DNA of 7,894 bases from Massilia sp. UBA2604 (GTDB lineage: Bacteria > Pseudomonadota > Gammaproteobacteria > Burkholderiales > Burkholderiaceae_D): positions 3,169 to 11,062 of the forward strand of contig DDKG01000354.1 of the NCBI GenBank assembly GCA_002339265.1. The letters run 5' to 3'. Shown here piece by piece: positions 1 through 6,940 of the stretch (position 1 is the first letter of the stretch; each line of letters begins with the position of its first letter). The position numbers and the translations under genes are program-made. The notes beneath the pieces are model-generated. The model was not told where the DNA came from. It saw only the letters and a list, made by a program, of their open reading frames with translations, and searched no databases.

Positions 1-4
1 CCCG

Positions 5-42
5 GCGAAAGCCGCCCCGTCGGGCGGCTTTCGCGTTTTATT
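5..42 (+). terminator. Rho-independent terminator of an unseen upstream gene
   Basis: A perfect GC-rich stem of 13 bp (5-17 paired with 22-34, arm GCGAAAGCCGCCC) closes a 4-nt loop and is followed by G and then TTTTATT. The T-run is on the + strand only, so it ends a + strand transcript that enters from the left of the window. fadD begins 25 nt after it. Confidence 0.9.
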
Positions 43-51
43 GGAACCAAC

Positions 52-59
52 AAGGAAGG
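52..59 (+). promoter_or_regulatory. Ribosome binding site of fadD
   Basis: AAGGAAGG lies 8 nt before the ATG at 68 and is a good Shine-Dalgarno match. It fixes the start at 68 rather than the in-frame TTG at 41, which lies in the T-tract of the preceding terminator and has no such site. Confidence 0.8.
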
Positions 60-67
60 CAGGACAG

Positions 68-1750
68 ATGGACAAATTTTGGCTCTCGTCGTACGAGAAC
101 GGCGTGCCGACGGAAATCGATCCGACCCAGTACCGCTCGCTGACGCATTTGCTGGAGGAGGCGTTTCGCAAGTACGCCGACCGCAAGGCCTATGCCTGCA
201 TGGGCAAGTCCATCACGTTCGCGGAACTCGATGCGATGTCGCAGCGCATGGCGGCCTGGCTGCAGGCGCGCGGCCTGAAGCAGGGCGCGCGCGTGGCGAT
301 CATGCTGCCCAACGTGCTGCAGTATCCGGTGGCGCTGGCCGCCGTGCTGCGCGCCGGCTACGTGGTCGTCAACGTCAATCCGCTGTACACGCCGCGCGAG
401 CTGCAGCACCAGCTGGTCGATTCGGGCGCCGAAGCGATCGTGGTGCTCGAGAACTTCGCCCACACGCTCGAGCAGGTGGTGCGCCAGACGAGCGTCAAGC
501 ACATCGTGCTCGCGACCATGGGCGACCTGCTGGGCGGCCTCAAAGGCACGCTGGTCAACCTGGTGGTGCGCAAGGTGAAGAAGATGGTGCCGGCCTATTC
601 GCTGCCGGGCGCGGTCGGCTTCAACAAGGTGCTGGCCGACGGCGGGCGCGAGACGCTCAAGCCGGTGACCATCGGCCACGACGACATCGCCTTCCTGCAG
701 TACACCGGCGGCACCACCGGCGTATCGAAAGGCGCGGTGCTGCTGCACCGCCACGTGATCGCCAACGTGCTGCAGAACGAAGCCTGGTTCGCCCCGACGC
801 TGGCCAGGCTGAAGGCCGGCGAGCAGCCGCAGTTCGCCTGTGCGCTGCCGCTGTACCACATCTATGCGCTCACGGTCTGCGCGCTGCTCGGCCTGCGCAT
901 CGGCGGCATGAACCTGTTGATCCCGAACCCGCGCGACATCAAGGGCTTCATCAAGGAGCTGGGCGGCTACCGCATCAACATCTTCCCGGCCGTGAACACG
1001 CTGTACAACGGCCTGCTCAACAACGACGATTTCGCGAAGCTCGATTTCTCGGGACTGATGGTGTGCCCGGGCGGCGGCATGGCGGTGCAGAAGGCGGTGG
1101 CCGACAAGTGGCTCAAGACCACCGGCATCCCGATCGTCGAGGGCTACGGCCTGTCCGAGACCTCGCCGGTGGTGACCGCCAACCGCTGCGACATCACCGA
1201 TTTCACCGGCACCATCGGCCTGCCGCTGCCGTCGACCGAGCTGCGCATCCTGGATGAAGCGGGCAACGAAGTCCCATTCGGCACGGCCGGCGAAATCGCC
1301 GTGCGCGGCCCGCAGGTGATGGCCGGCTACTGGCAGCGCGACGACGAGACGGCCAAGGTCATGACCGCAGACGGCTTCTTCAAGACCGGCGATATCGGCA
1401 TCATGGACGACAAGGGCTATACCCGCATCGTCGACCGCAAGAAGGACATGATCCTGGTCTCGGGTTTCAACGTCTATCCGAACGAAGTGGAGGGCGTGGT
1501 GGCCGCGCACCCGGGCGTGCTCGAAGTGGCGTGCGTGGGCGTGCCCGACCAGAACTCGGGCGAGGCCGTGAAGCTGTACGTGGTGAAGAAGGACGCCGAT
1601 CTCACCACCGAGCAGCTCAAGGAATTCTGCAAGGAGCAGCTGACCGGTTATAAACGGCCGAAGTTCATCGAGTTCCGCGAGACGCTGCCGAAGACCAACG
1701 TCGGCAAGATCCTGCGGCGCGAATTGCGCGACGAGAAGAAGAGCGCCTGA
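68..1750 (+). CDS. fadD: Long-chain fatty acid--CoA ligase (acyl-CoA synthetase)
   Basis: Encodes a 560-residue ANL-superfamily adenylate-forming enzyme, the usual FadD length. It activates free fatty acids to acyl-CoA through an acyl-AMP intermediate, using ATP and CoA, and so feeds beta-oxidation and lipid synthesis. It is expected at the inner face of the cytoplasmic membrane. Visible motifs: the phosphate-binding loop YTGGTTGVSKGA at 212-223; the VEGYGLSETSP motif at 357-367 (adenine and Mg-ATP contacts); the TGD Asp at 442; RIVDRKKD at 453-460, marking the hinge to the small C-terminal domain; and KTNVGKILRREL, whose K547 is the catalytic lysine of the adenylation step. No key residue is missing. 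There is no signal peptide. The start is ATG 68, chosen for its ribosome binding site. The gene stands alone in the window and converges on the thioesterase. The chain-length specificity cannot be read from the sequence; medium-chain or aromatic acyl substrates are possible. Confidence 0.94.
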   Translation: MDKFWLSSYENGVPTEIDPTQYRSLTHLLEEAFRKYADRKAYACMGKSITFAELDAMSQRMAAWLQARGLKQGARVAIMLPNVLQYPVALAAVLRAGYVVVNVNPLYTPRELQHQLVDSGAEAIVVLENFAHTLEQVVRQTSVKHIVLATMGDLLGGLKGTLVNLVVRKVKKMVPAYSLPGAVGFNKVLADGGRETLKPVTIGHDDIAFLQYTGGTTGVSKGAVLLHRHVIANVLQNEAWFAPTLARLKAGEQPQFACALPLYHIYALTVCALLGLRIGGMNLLIPNPRDIKGFIKELGGYRINIFPAVNTLYNGLLNNDDFAKLDFSGLMVCPGGGMAVQKAVADKWLKTTGIPIVEGYGLSETSPVVTANRCDITDFTGTIGLPLPSTELRILDEAGNEVPFGTAGEIAVRGPQVMAGYWQRDDETAKVMTADGFFKTGDIGIMDDKGYTRIVDRKKDMILVSGFNVYPNEVEGVVAAHPGVLEVACVGVPDQNSGEAVKLYVVKKDADLTTEQLKEFCKEQLTGYKRPKFIEFRETLPKTNVGKILRRELRDEKKSA

Positions 1751-1791
1751 TTGGCTTGCGCGTCAACTTGATCGTTTAACTCTGCACTCCC

Positions 1792-1880
1792 ACGTCGTTC
1801 CCGCGCAGGCGGGAACCTAAGTTTGCCAGCGTAGCGATAACGCGAGCAGCCTTGGGTTCCCGCCTTCGCGGGAACGACGT
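1792..1880. repeat. REP-like inverted pair, copy 1, between fadD and thioesterase
   Basis: Two 30-nt units face each other, 1792-1821 and the reverse complement of 1851-1880, agreeing at 28 of 30 positions and separated by 29 nt. Each unit is itself a hairpin with arms GTTCCCGC / GCGGGAAC: 1797-1804 with 1809-1816 (loop GCAG), and 1856-1863 with 1868-1875 (loop CTTC). The right hairpin is followed by GACGTTTT, so it may also help end the fadD transcript. The pair fills most of the 154-bp convergent gap. The same unit recurs at 4313-4411. This matches the build of extragenic REP/BIME elements; no RAYT transposase gene is present in the window. Confidence 0.88.
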
Positions 1881-1904
1881 TTTGGAGCTGACGATAAAGG
1901 AAGC

Positions 1905-2348
1905 TTACCGGTGCGCCACCAGCGATTCGAGCGGCGGCAGCTGGCGCGGCTTGCGGTCCGGGCCGGTGGCGACATAGGTCAGCGTCGCCTCGGTCACTTT
2001 CACCACTTCGGCCGCCAGGCGATTGCGCTCGGCGTACACCTCGACGAAGACCGTGACCGAGGTGTTGCCGACCTTGGTGATGTCGGCGTAGAACGACAGC
2101 AGGTCGCCCACGAACACCGGGTTCTTGAACAGGAAGGAGTTGACGGCGATGGTCGCCACGCGGCCGTTGGCGCGGCGGGTGGCTGGCAGCGAGCCGGCCA
2201 GGTCGACCTGGGCCATGATCCAGCCGCCGAACACGTCGCCGTACACATTGGCGTCGGACGGGGCGGGCATGACGCGCAGTTCTGGCATTTTGCCGGCCGG
2301 GAGGCGAACGGTGGTGGGCGTGGTGGGGGTGTTTTCGGGCGTGGTCAT
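1905..2348 (-). CDS. yciA: YciA-type hotdog-fold acyl-CoA thioesterase
   Basis: A 147-residue single hotdog-domain protein of the YciA/acyl-CoA hydrolase family. These enzymes hydrolyse acyl-CoA to free acid and CoA in the cytoplasm, usually as oligomers. The signature NVYGDVFGGWIMAQVDLAG is at 34-52; D38 aligns with the family's catalytic Asp, and FGGW starts the central helix. The later core (TIAVNSFLFKNPVFVGDLL, then a VFVEVYAER strand) is also typical. The first 13 residues are rich in Thr and Pro and look disordered. The start at 2348 was chosen because the family-like sequence begins soon after it; a TTG at 2402 would add 18 residues unlike the family and run across the ABC transporter promoter region. 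The ribosome site is weak (GAGAA about 8 nt upstream). The gene is convergent with fadD and divergent from the ABC gene. Chain-length preference is unknown. Confidence 0.88.
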   Translation of the reverse strand: MTTPENTPTTPTTVRLPAGKMPELRVMPAPSDANVYGDVFGGWIMAQVDLAGSLPATRRANGRVATIAVNSFLFKNPVFVGDLLSFYADITKVGNTSVTVFVEVYAERNRLAAEVVKVTEATLTYVATGPDRKPRQLPPLESLVAHR

Positions 2349-2368
2349 CGTGAATTCTCGGTAAAAGC

Positions 2369-2374
2369 TACAAT
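2369..2374 (+). promoter_or_regulatory. Candidate -10 box for the ABC transporter gene
   Basis: TACAAT matches the sigma-70 -10 consensus at 5 of 6 positions and lies in the 62-bp divergent gap between the thioesterase and ABC transporter genes. No good -35 is seen 16-18 nt upstream, where the sequence overlaps the thioesterase start codon. Transcription would begin near 2381, leaving about 30 nt before the ATG at 2411. No convincing promoter for the thioesterase on the - strand could be seen. Confidence 0.35.
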
Positions 2375-2410
2375 CGACCCGAATTGAACCATAAATCGAC
2401 AAGCCCCGTC

Positions 2411-4282
2411 ATGCGCCGTAATTCCGCTCCACTTCCTCCCGACGCCACCGGCGTGCCCCGCAACGACTGGGCAACCCTCAAAACCCTGTTTCCCTACCTG
2501 TGGGTCTACAAGTGGCGGGTGATCGCCGCCATGGCGGCCCTGGTGGGCGCCAAGATGGCCAACGTCGGCGTGCCGCTGGTGCTCAAGAAGATCATCGACG
2601 GCCTGGCGATCGAGCCGGCGCACCCGCACGCGCTGCTGGTGCTGCCGCTTGGGCTGCTGGTCGGCTACGGCCTGCTGCGCCTGTCGATGACGGTCTTCAC
2701 CGAACTGCGCGAGTTCCTGTTCGCGCGCGTGACCCAGCGCGCGGTGCGCACCATCGCCCTCAAGGTGTTCCGCCACCTGCATGCGCTGTCGCTGCGCTTC
2801 CACCTGAATCGCCAGACCGGCGGCATGACGCGCGACATCGAGCGCGGCACGCGCGGCGTCAATTCGCTCATCCAGTATTCGCTGTTTAACATCTTGCCGA
2901 CCCTGGTCGAGATCACGCTGGTGCTCGTCTACCTGGTGTTCAACTACGATATCTGGTTCACCATCATCACGGCGGTGGCGCTGGTGTCCTACATCACCTT
3001 CACGGTGGTCGTGACCGAGTGGCGCACCCACTTCCGGCGCACGATGAACGAGCTGGAGTCGAAGGCCAGTACCCGCGCGATCGACTCGCTGCTCAACTAC
3101 GAGACAGTGAAGTACTTCGGCAACGAGGACTACGAGGCGCGGCGCTATGACGAAGGCCTCAAGAACTACGAGAACGCCGGCGTGCGCTCGCAGACCTCGC
3201 TGTCCTTCCTGAATACCGGCCAGTCCCTGATCATCGCCACCGCCGTCACGCTCATCCTGTGGCGCGCGACCGAGGGCGTGATTGCCGGCACCATGAGCCT
3301 GGGCGACCTGGTGCTGGTCAATACCTTCATGATCCAGCTATACCTGCCGCTCAACTTCCTGGGCGTGATCTACCGCGAGATCAAGCAAAGCCTGGCCGAC
3401 ATGGAGCGCCTGTTCGGCCTGCTGGACCAGAACCGCGAAGTGGCCGACAGTCCGAAGGCCCAGCCGCTCGTGACGCAAGGCGCCGAGGTCGCGTTCTCGC
3501 ACGTGGAGTTCAGCTACGAAAGCAAGCGGCAGATCCTGTTCGATGTCGATTTCACCATCCCCGCCGGGACCACGACCGCGGTGGTGGGGCATAGCGGCTC
3601 GGGCAAGTCGACCCTGTCGCGGCTGTTGTTCCGCTTCTACGACGTGAACGGGGGCGCGATCCGTATCGATGGCCAGGACCTGCGCGACATCACCCAGGAA
3701 TCGCTGCGCGCCGCGATCGGCATCGTGCCGCAGGACACGGTGCTCTTCAACGACACCATCGAATACAACATCGCTTATGGGCGTCCCGGCGCCAGCCGCG
3801 AGGATATCGTGGCGGCCGCGCGCGCGGCGTCGATCCACGATTTCATCGAGAGCCTGCCGGACGGGTACGGGAGCATGGTGGGCGAGCGCGGCCTGAAGCT
3901 GTCGGGCGGCGAGAAGCAGCGGGTGGCGATCGCGCGCACGCTATTGAAGGATCCGGCGATCCTGATCTTCGACGAGGCCACGTCGGCCCTCGATTCGCGC
4001 TCGGAGCAGGCGATCCAGGCGCAGCTGAAGGAAATCGCGAAGAACCGCACGACCCTGGTGATCGCACACCGCCTGTCGACGATCGCCGATGCGCAGCAGA
4101 TCATCGTGCTCGACCACGGCAGAATCGTCGAGCGCGGCACGCATGGCTCGTTGCTGGCGGCGCAGGGCCTGTATGCGCAGATGTGGGAACGGCAGCTGGC
4201 GCGGCCGGATGAGGATGTGGCGTCGCCGCCGTTGGAACTGGATGCGCAGCAGGTGCCACAGGATGAGCACCACCTGCCTTGA
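2411..4282 (+). CDS. ATM1-type ABC half-transporter (permease fused to ATPase)
   Basis: A 623-residue half-transporter, expected to dimerise in the inner membrane. The permease half (about 30-335) has roughly six hydrophobic segments, near 35-58, 73-95, 155-177, 180-203, 265-285 and 298-320. The ATPase half (about 355-595) is complete: Walker A GHSGSGKST 393-401, Q-loop Gln 441, signature LSGGEKQR 497-504, Walker B ending in D521-E522, SALD D-loop, and switch His 553. The segments NYETVKYFGNE (229-239) and LNTGQ (267-271) are typical of the ATM1/HMT1 branch. N268 and Q271 match, from memory, glutathione-contacting residues in the Novosphingobium Atm1 structure. Bacterial relatives export glutathione conjugates or persulfide species and can confer heavy-metal tolerance; the substrate here is inferred. 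The start is uncertain: ATG 2411 has no clear Shine-Dalgarno, and an in-frame TTG at 2384 would add nine residues. MsbA-type lipid exporters are less likely given the LNTGQ segment. Confidence 0.9.
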   Translation: MRRNSAPLPPDATGVPRNDWATLKTLFPYLWVYKWRVIAAMAALVGAKMANVGVPLVLKKIIDGLAIEPAHPHALLVLPLGLLVGYGLLRLSMTVFTELREFLFARVTQRAVRTIALKVFRHLHALSLRFHLNRQTGGMTRDIERGTRGVNSLIQYSLFNILPTLVEITLVLVYLVFNYDIWFTIITAVALVSYITFTVVVTEWRTHFRRTMNELESKASTRAIDSLLNYETVKYFGNEDYEARRYDEGLKNYENAGVRSQTSLSFLNTGQSLIIATAVTLILWRATEGVIAGTMSLGDLVLVNTFMIQLYLPLNFLGVIYREIKQSLADMERLFGLLDQNREVADSPKAQPLVTQGAEVAFSHVEFSYESKRQILFDVDFTIPAGTTTAVVGHSGSGKSTLSRLLFRFYDVNGGAIRIDGQDLRDITQESLRAAIGIVPQDTVLFNDTIEYNIAYGRPGASREDIVAAARAASIHDFIESLPDGYGSMVGERGLKLSGGEKQRVAIARTLLKDPAILIFDEATSALDSRSEQAIQAQLKEIAKNRTTLVIAHRLSTIADAQQIIVLDHGRIVERGTHGSLLAAQGLYAQMWERQLARPDEDVASPPLELDAQQVPQDEHHLP

Positions 4283-4285
4283 AAC

Positions 4286-4312
4286 GTCGTTACCTCCACT
4301 GGAGGTAACGAC
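4286..4312. repeat. Perfect palindrome just after the ABC gene stop
   Basis: Arms GTCGTTACCTCC (4286-4297) and GGAGGTAACGAC (4301-4312) pair without mismatch around the loop ACT. It begins 3 nt after the TGA stop of the ABC transporter gene and abuts the REP-like unit that follows. No T-run follows, so it is not a classic terminator, though it could protect the 3' end of the mRNA or act as part of the repeat. Confidence 0.8.
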
Positions 4313-4411
4313 TTCCCGCGCAGGCGGGAACCCAAGTGTGCATGCATGCCGGTGCTATTTGCAGCACCACGACGCCGAGGACTTGGGTTCCCGCCTGCGC
4401 GGGAACGACGT
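4313..4411. repeat. REP-like inverted pair, copy 2, between ABC transporter and asparaginase
   Basis: The left unit (4313-4337) and the reverse complement of the right unit (4387-4411) agree at 25 of 25 positions. Hairpin arms are TTCCCGC / GCGGGAA (4313-4319 with 4324-4330) on the left and GTTCCCGC / GCGGGAAC (4387-4394 with 4399-4406) on the right. The units are the same family as those at 1792-1880. In the left unit the expected ACGTCGTT head is separated from the TTCCCGC arm by the 4286-4312 palindrome. The spacer holds a small hairpin (GGTGCT 4351-4356 with AGCACC 4363-4368) and the palindrome GCATGCATGC (4340-4349). Confidence 0.87.
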
Positions 4412-4434
4412 GCCGGCGTTTGTGGCTGACTCGA

Positions 4435-5526
4435 TCAATACGTATAAAACATCCGCTGAATCTCCCTGGTGCTGGTCGTCTTTGTCAAGGCCAGCATCAG
4501 GAGAATGCGCGCCTTCTGCGGGCTCAGGGTATCGGCCACCACGAAATCCAGCGCGTCGTCATTGGCCTCGCCATTGCGCGCCACGATGCCCTGGCCGACG
4601 CGGCTCGCACGCACGACCACGACGCCATCCTTGCGCGCCTTGACCAGCGCCGGCTTCGTCCTTGCCGGCAGGCTGCCATTGCCCACGCCAGCATGCACCA
4701 GCCCCCTGGCGCCGGCCGCGACCAGCGCATTCACCGCCACGTCGCCCACGTTCGCATACGCATAGGCCACGTCGACCTGCGGCAGCCCATCCAGCTTGGT
4801 CACGTCGAACTCGGTGTCCAGCGTATGGTTGCGCACCACGTTGCGATAGAAGAACGGCTTGCCGCCCTGGATGTAGCCGATCACGCCCAGTTCCGACGTG
4901 CGGAAGGTGTCGGTCGTAGTGGTGTTGGCCTTGGTGACGTCGCGCGCCGAGTGGATCTGATCGTTCATCGCGACCAGCACGCCGCGCCCGGCGGCCTCCG
5001 GCGTGCCGGCCAGGCGCACTGCGTTGTACAGGTTGATCGGGCCGTCGGCCGACAGCGCCGTCGACGGCCGCATCGAACCGACCAGCACCACCGGCTTCTT
5101 GCTCTTGACCACCAGGTGCAGGAAATAGGCCGTCTCTTCCAGCGTGTCGGTGCCGTGGGTGATCACGATGCCGTCCACGTTCGGCTGCGCCAGCAGCACG
5201 TTGACGCGCTTGGCCAGCTGCAGCCATTGCGCGTCGCCGATGTTTTCGCTGGCAATCTGGAACACCTGTTCGCCGGTGACGTTGGCCACCTTCGCGATCT
5301 CGGGCACCGCCGCGATCAGCGACTGCACGCCGACGGTGGCGGCGGTGTAGCCGACCGTGGTGGTGCTGGTGGCGCCGGTGCCGGCGATGGTGCCGCCGGT
5401 GGCGAGGATGGTCACGTTCGGCAGCTTTGCCGCATTGTTGACAGATTCGGCTTGCACGGCCGCCGCGAACATGAACATGAAGCCGCACAGCATGGCGCGC
5501 ACGGCTTGGGGGAACTGCTTGGACAT
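4435..5526 (-). CDS. ansB: Type II (periplasmic) L-asparaginase
   Basis: A 363-residue preprotein that hydrolyses L-asparagine, and often glutamine more weakly, to aspartate and ammonia. A Sec signal peptide is visible: basic start, hydrophobic run at about 11-24, and cleavage predicted after VQA at 26, so the enzyme should be periplasmic. All catalytic residues of the E. coli AnsB family can be placed: T46 in ATGGTIAG (nucleophile), Y60 in VGYTAA, S93 in IASENIGD (substrate Ser), T126-D127 in HGTDTLEET, K199 in RDVTKANTT, and E320 in NGEANDD. The length is slightly above the usual 330-350. The start at 5526 has an AGAAAGG-like site about 10 nt upstream. It lies 41 nt downstream of the amidohydrolase gene on the same strand with no clear terminator between, so co-transcription is likely. 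It could have notable glutaminase activity, which the sequence does not decide. Confidence 0.94.
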   Translation of the reverse strand: MSKQFPQAVRAMLCGFMFMFAAAVQAESVNNAAKLPNVTILATGGTIAGTGATSTTTVGYTAATVGVQSLIAAVPEIAKVANVTGEQVFQIASENIGDAQWLQLAKRVNVLLAQPNVDGIVITHGTDTLEETAYFLHLVVKSKKPVVLVGSMRPSTALSADGPINLYNAVRLAGTPEAAGRGVLVAMNDQIHSARDVTKANTTTTDTFRTSELGVIGYIQGGKPFFYRNVVRNHTLDTEFDVTKLDGLPQVDVAYAYANVGDVAVNALVAAGARGLVHAGVGNGSLPARTKPALVKARKDGVVVVRASRVGQGIVARNGEANDDALDFVVADTLSPQKARILLMLALTKTTSTREIQRMFYTY

Positions 5527-5557
5527 CTTGCTACTACCTTTCTAAAACTGGCGGGAC

Positions 5558-5574
5558 GCCCTGGAAATCAGGGC
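5558..5574 (-). other. Weak intercistronic hairpin over the amidohydrolase stop codon
   Basis: GCCCTG (5558-5563) pairs with CAGGGC (5569-5574) around a 5-nt loop, overlapping the stop codon of the amidohydrolase gene. It has a short stem and no adjoining T-run on the - strand, so it is unlikely to be a full terminator. It may be chance or a processing site between the two genes. Confidence 0.3.
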
Positions 5575-6851
5575 TTCTTGTACACCACGCCATCCTTCAT
5601 CACAAACTTGACCTGCTCGAGCACCTTCACGTCTTTCAACGGGTCGCCTTCGACCGCGATGATGTCGGCCGCGAAGCCGGCGTCGATCGCGCCCAGGCGT
5701 TTCGGCTGGTCGAGCAGGTTGGCCGCGTTCACGGTCGCCGAGCGGATCGCGTCGATCGGCGTCATGCCCGCTTCGACCATATAGCCGAACTCCTTCGCGT
5801 TGTCGCCGTGCGGGAACACGCCGGCGTCGGTGCCGAAGGCGATCTTCACGCCGGCCTTGTAGGCGCGGCCGAAGGTGGCCTGCAGCTGAGGACCGATCGC
5901 GGCCGCTTTCGGACGCACCAGGGCGGAATAATAATTCGGTTCCTTCGCCTTGTCCGCCACGTAGCGGCCGGCCGAGATGGTCGGCACGTACCAGCCGCCG
6001 CCCTTCTTGAACAGTGCGATGACCTCATCGTCCATCAGGGTGCCGTGCTCGATCGAGTCGACGCCGACGCGCAGCGCGCGCTTCATGCCTTCGGCGCCGT
6101 GGGCGTGGGCGGCGACGCGGAAGCCGTAATCCCTGGCGGTGCTGACCACGGCGCGCAGCTCGTCCTCGGTGTACTGCGAGTTGTGGCCGCTGGCGGCCTG
6201 GCTCAGGACGCCGCCGGTGGCGGTGACCTTGATCAGGTCGGCGCCATCCTTGTAGCGGGTGCGCACTGCCTGGCGCGCTTCCTCGGGGCTGTTGAGTACA
6301 CCTTCGGTCGGGCCGGGCGTGCCGATCTTCTCGGACAGGAAATGCGACAGGTTGTTGGTCGGGTCGGCATGGCCGCCGGTGGTGGCCAGCGATTTACCGG
6401 CGGTGAACATGCGCGGGCCCGGCACTTCGCCGGCGGCGATGGCGCGCTTGAGCGAGATGTTCAGGTTGTCCGACGCGCCCAGGTCGCGCACCGTGGTGAA
6501 GCCGGCCATCAGCGTGCGCTCGGCATACTTCACCGAACGATAGGCCATGTCGGCCGGATTGGCGGCCAGGCGGTCGCGGTAGGCGTCGACCGCCGGCTGG
6601 GTTTCGCTGGTCAGGTGCACGTGCATGTCGATCAGGCCCGGCAGGCAGCTGTGGCGCGAGAGATCGATATTGCCAGGAGCTTGCGTCATCGGCCCCACGG
6701 ACACGATGCTGCCGTTCTCGATCACGATGCTGACGCGCTCGCGCCAGGCGCCTTTCTGGACGTCCAGCAGCCGGCCGCAGTCGACCGTCTGGGTGGCGGC
6801 GTGCGCGCTGTTCAGGGCCAGCAGCATGCCGGCGGCAACCAGTTGTTTCAT
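5568..6851 (-). CDS. Secreted metal-dependent amidohydrolase, Xaa-Pro dipeptidase-like
   Basis: A 427-residue amidohydrolase-superfamily TIM-barrel enzyme with a Sec signal peptide (hydrophobic run at about 4-14, cleavage predicted after AHA at 18), so likely periplasmic. Metal ligands are all visible: HVH at 77-79 in [12 protein letters not shown]208 in [10 protein letters not shown] (probably the carboxylated bridging lysine), H249 in VAAHAHG, H269 in SIEHGT, and D342 in AFGTDAG. This pattern fits the subgroup related to imidazolonepropionase and to the prolidase-like Xaa-dipeptidases of Caulobacter and environmental origin, several of which cleave dipeptides. The exact substrate cannot be read from the sequence. 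The start at 6851 is set by a strong AAGGGAG site 6 nt upstream. The longer in-frame start at 6899 lies inside the terminator of the preceding gene and is rejected. The asparaginase gene follows 41 nt downstream. Lactonase or other cyclic-amide substrates remain possible. Confidence 0.87.
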   Translation of the reverse strand: MKQLVAAGMLLALNSAHAATQTVDCGRLLDVQKGAWRERVSIVIENGSIVSVGPMTQAPGNIDLSRHSCLPGLIDMHVHLTSETQPAVDAYRDRLAANPADMAYRSVKYAERTLMAGFTTVRDLGASDNLNISLKRAIAAGEVPGPRMFTAGKSLATTGGHADPTNNLSHFLSEKIGTPGPTEGVLNSPEEARQAVRTRYKDGADLIKVTATGGVLSQAASGHNSQYTEDELRAVVSTARDYGFRVAAHAHGAEGMKRALRVGVDSIEHGTLMDDEVIALFKKGGGWYVPTISAGRYVADKAKEPNYYSALVRPKAAAIGPQLQATFGRAYKAGVKIAFGTDAGVFPHGDNAKEFGYMVEAGMTPIDAIRSATVNAANLLDQPKRLGAIDAGFAADIIAVEGDPLKDVKVLEQVKFVMKDGVVYKKP

Positions 6852-6857
6852 CTCTCG

Positions 6858-6864
6858 CTCCCTT
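6858..6864 (-). promoter_or_regulatory. Ribosome binding site of the amidohydrolase gene
   Basis: On the - strand AAGGGAG lies 6 nt before the ATG at 6851. It is a strong site that decides the start and makes the 427-residue protein, with its signal peptide at the very N-terminus, the likely product. Confidence 0.8.
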
Positions 6865-6881
6865 TTCTCGTTATTGACGCT

Positions 6882-6913
6882 AAAAAAAAGGCCCTCCATC
6901 GCTGGAAGGCCTT
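6882..6913 (-). terminator. Rho-independent terminator of the symporter gene
   Basis: On the - strand AAGGCCTTCCA (6913-6903) pairs with TGGAGGGCCTT (6898-6888) through 11 bp including one G-T pair, around the loop GCGA. The run of eight T (6889-6882) follows directly; two of them are in the stem. It lies 27 nt after the symporter stop codon and 30 nt before the amidohydrolase start codon. Confidence 0.92.
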
Positions 6914-6940
6914 GGTACTACAGGTAGCCGTCCGCCACTG

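Noticed and set aside
41..67. TTG at 41 as fadD start
   Set aside because: It overlaps the T-tract of the preceding terminator and lacks a ribosome site; ATG 68 has AAGGAAGG at proper spacing.
38..1510. Long open frame on the - strand opposite fadD (about 490 codons)
   Set aside because: Arg/His/Ala-rich composition typical of GC-rich antisense shadows, no recognisable domain, and it overlaps the well-supported fadD with all its motifs.
2349..2402. Upstream TTG start for the thioesterase
   Set aside because: It adds 18 residues unlike the family and would overlap the divergent gene's promoter region; ATG 2348 gives the usual family length.
1792..4411. Repeats considered as a CRISPR array
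   Set aside because: There are only two units per site, in inverted rather than direct orientation, each an internal hairpin, with no regular spacers and no cas genes.
4336..5784. Long + strand open frame opposite the asparaginase (about 480 codons)
   Set aside because: Shadow of a GC-rich gene: the composition is dominated by Arg, His, Ala and Gly, and it starts inside the REP-like pair.
6852..6899. N-terminal extension of the amidohydrolase to 6899
   Set aside because: It would translate through the terminator hairpin and bury the signal peptide 16 residues in; ATG 6851 has a strong ribosome site.
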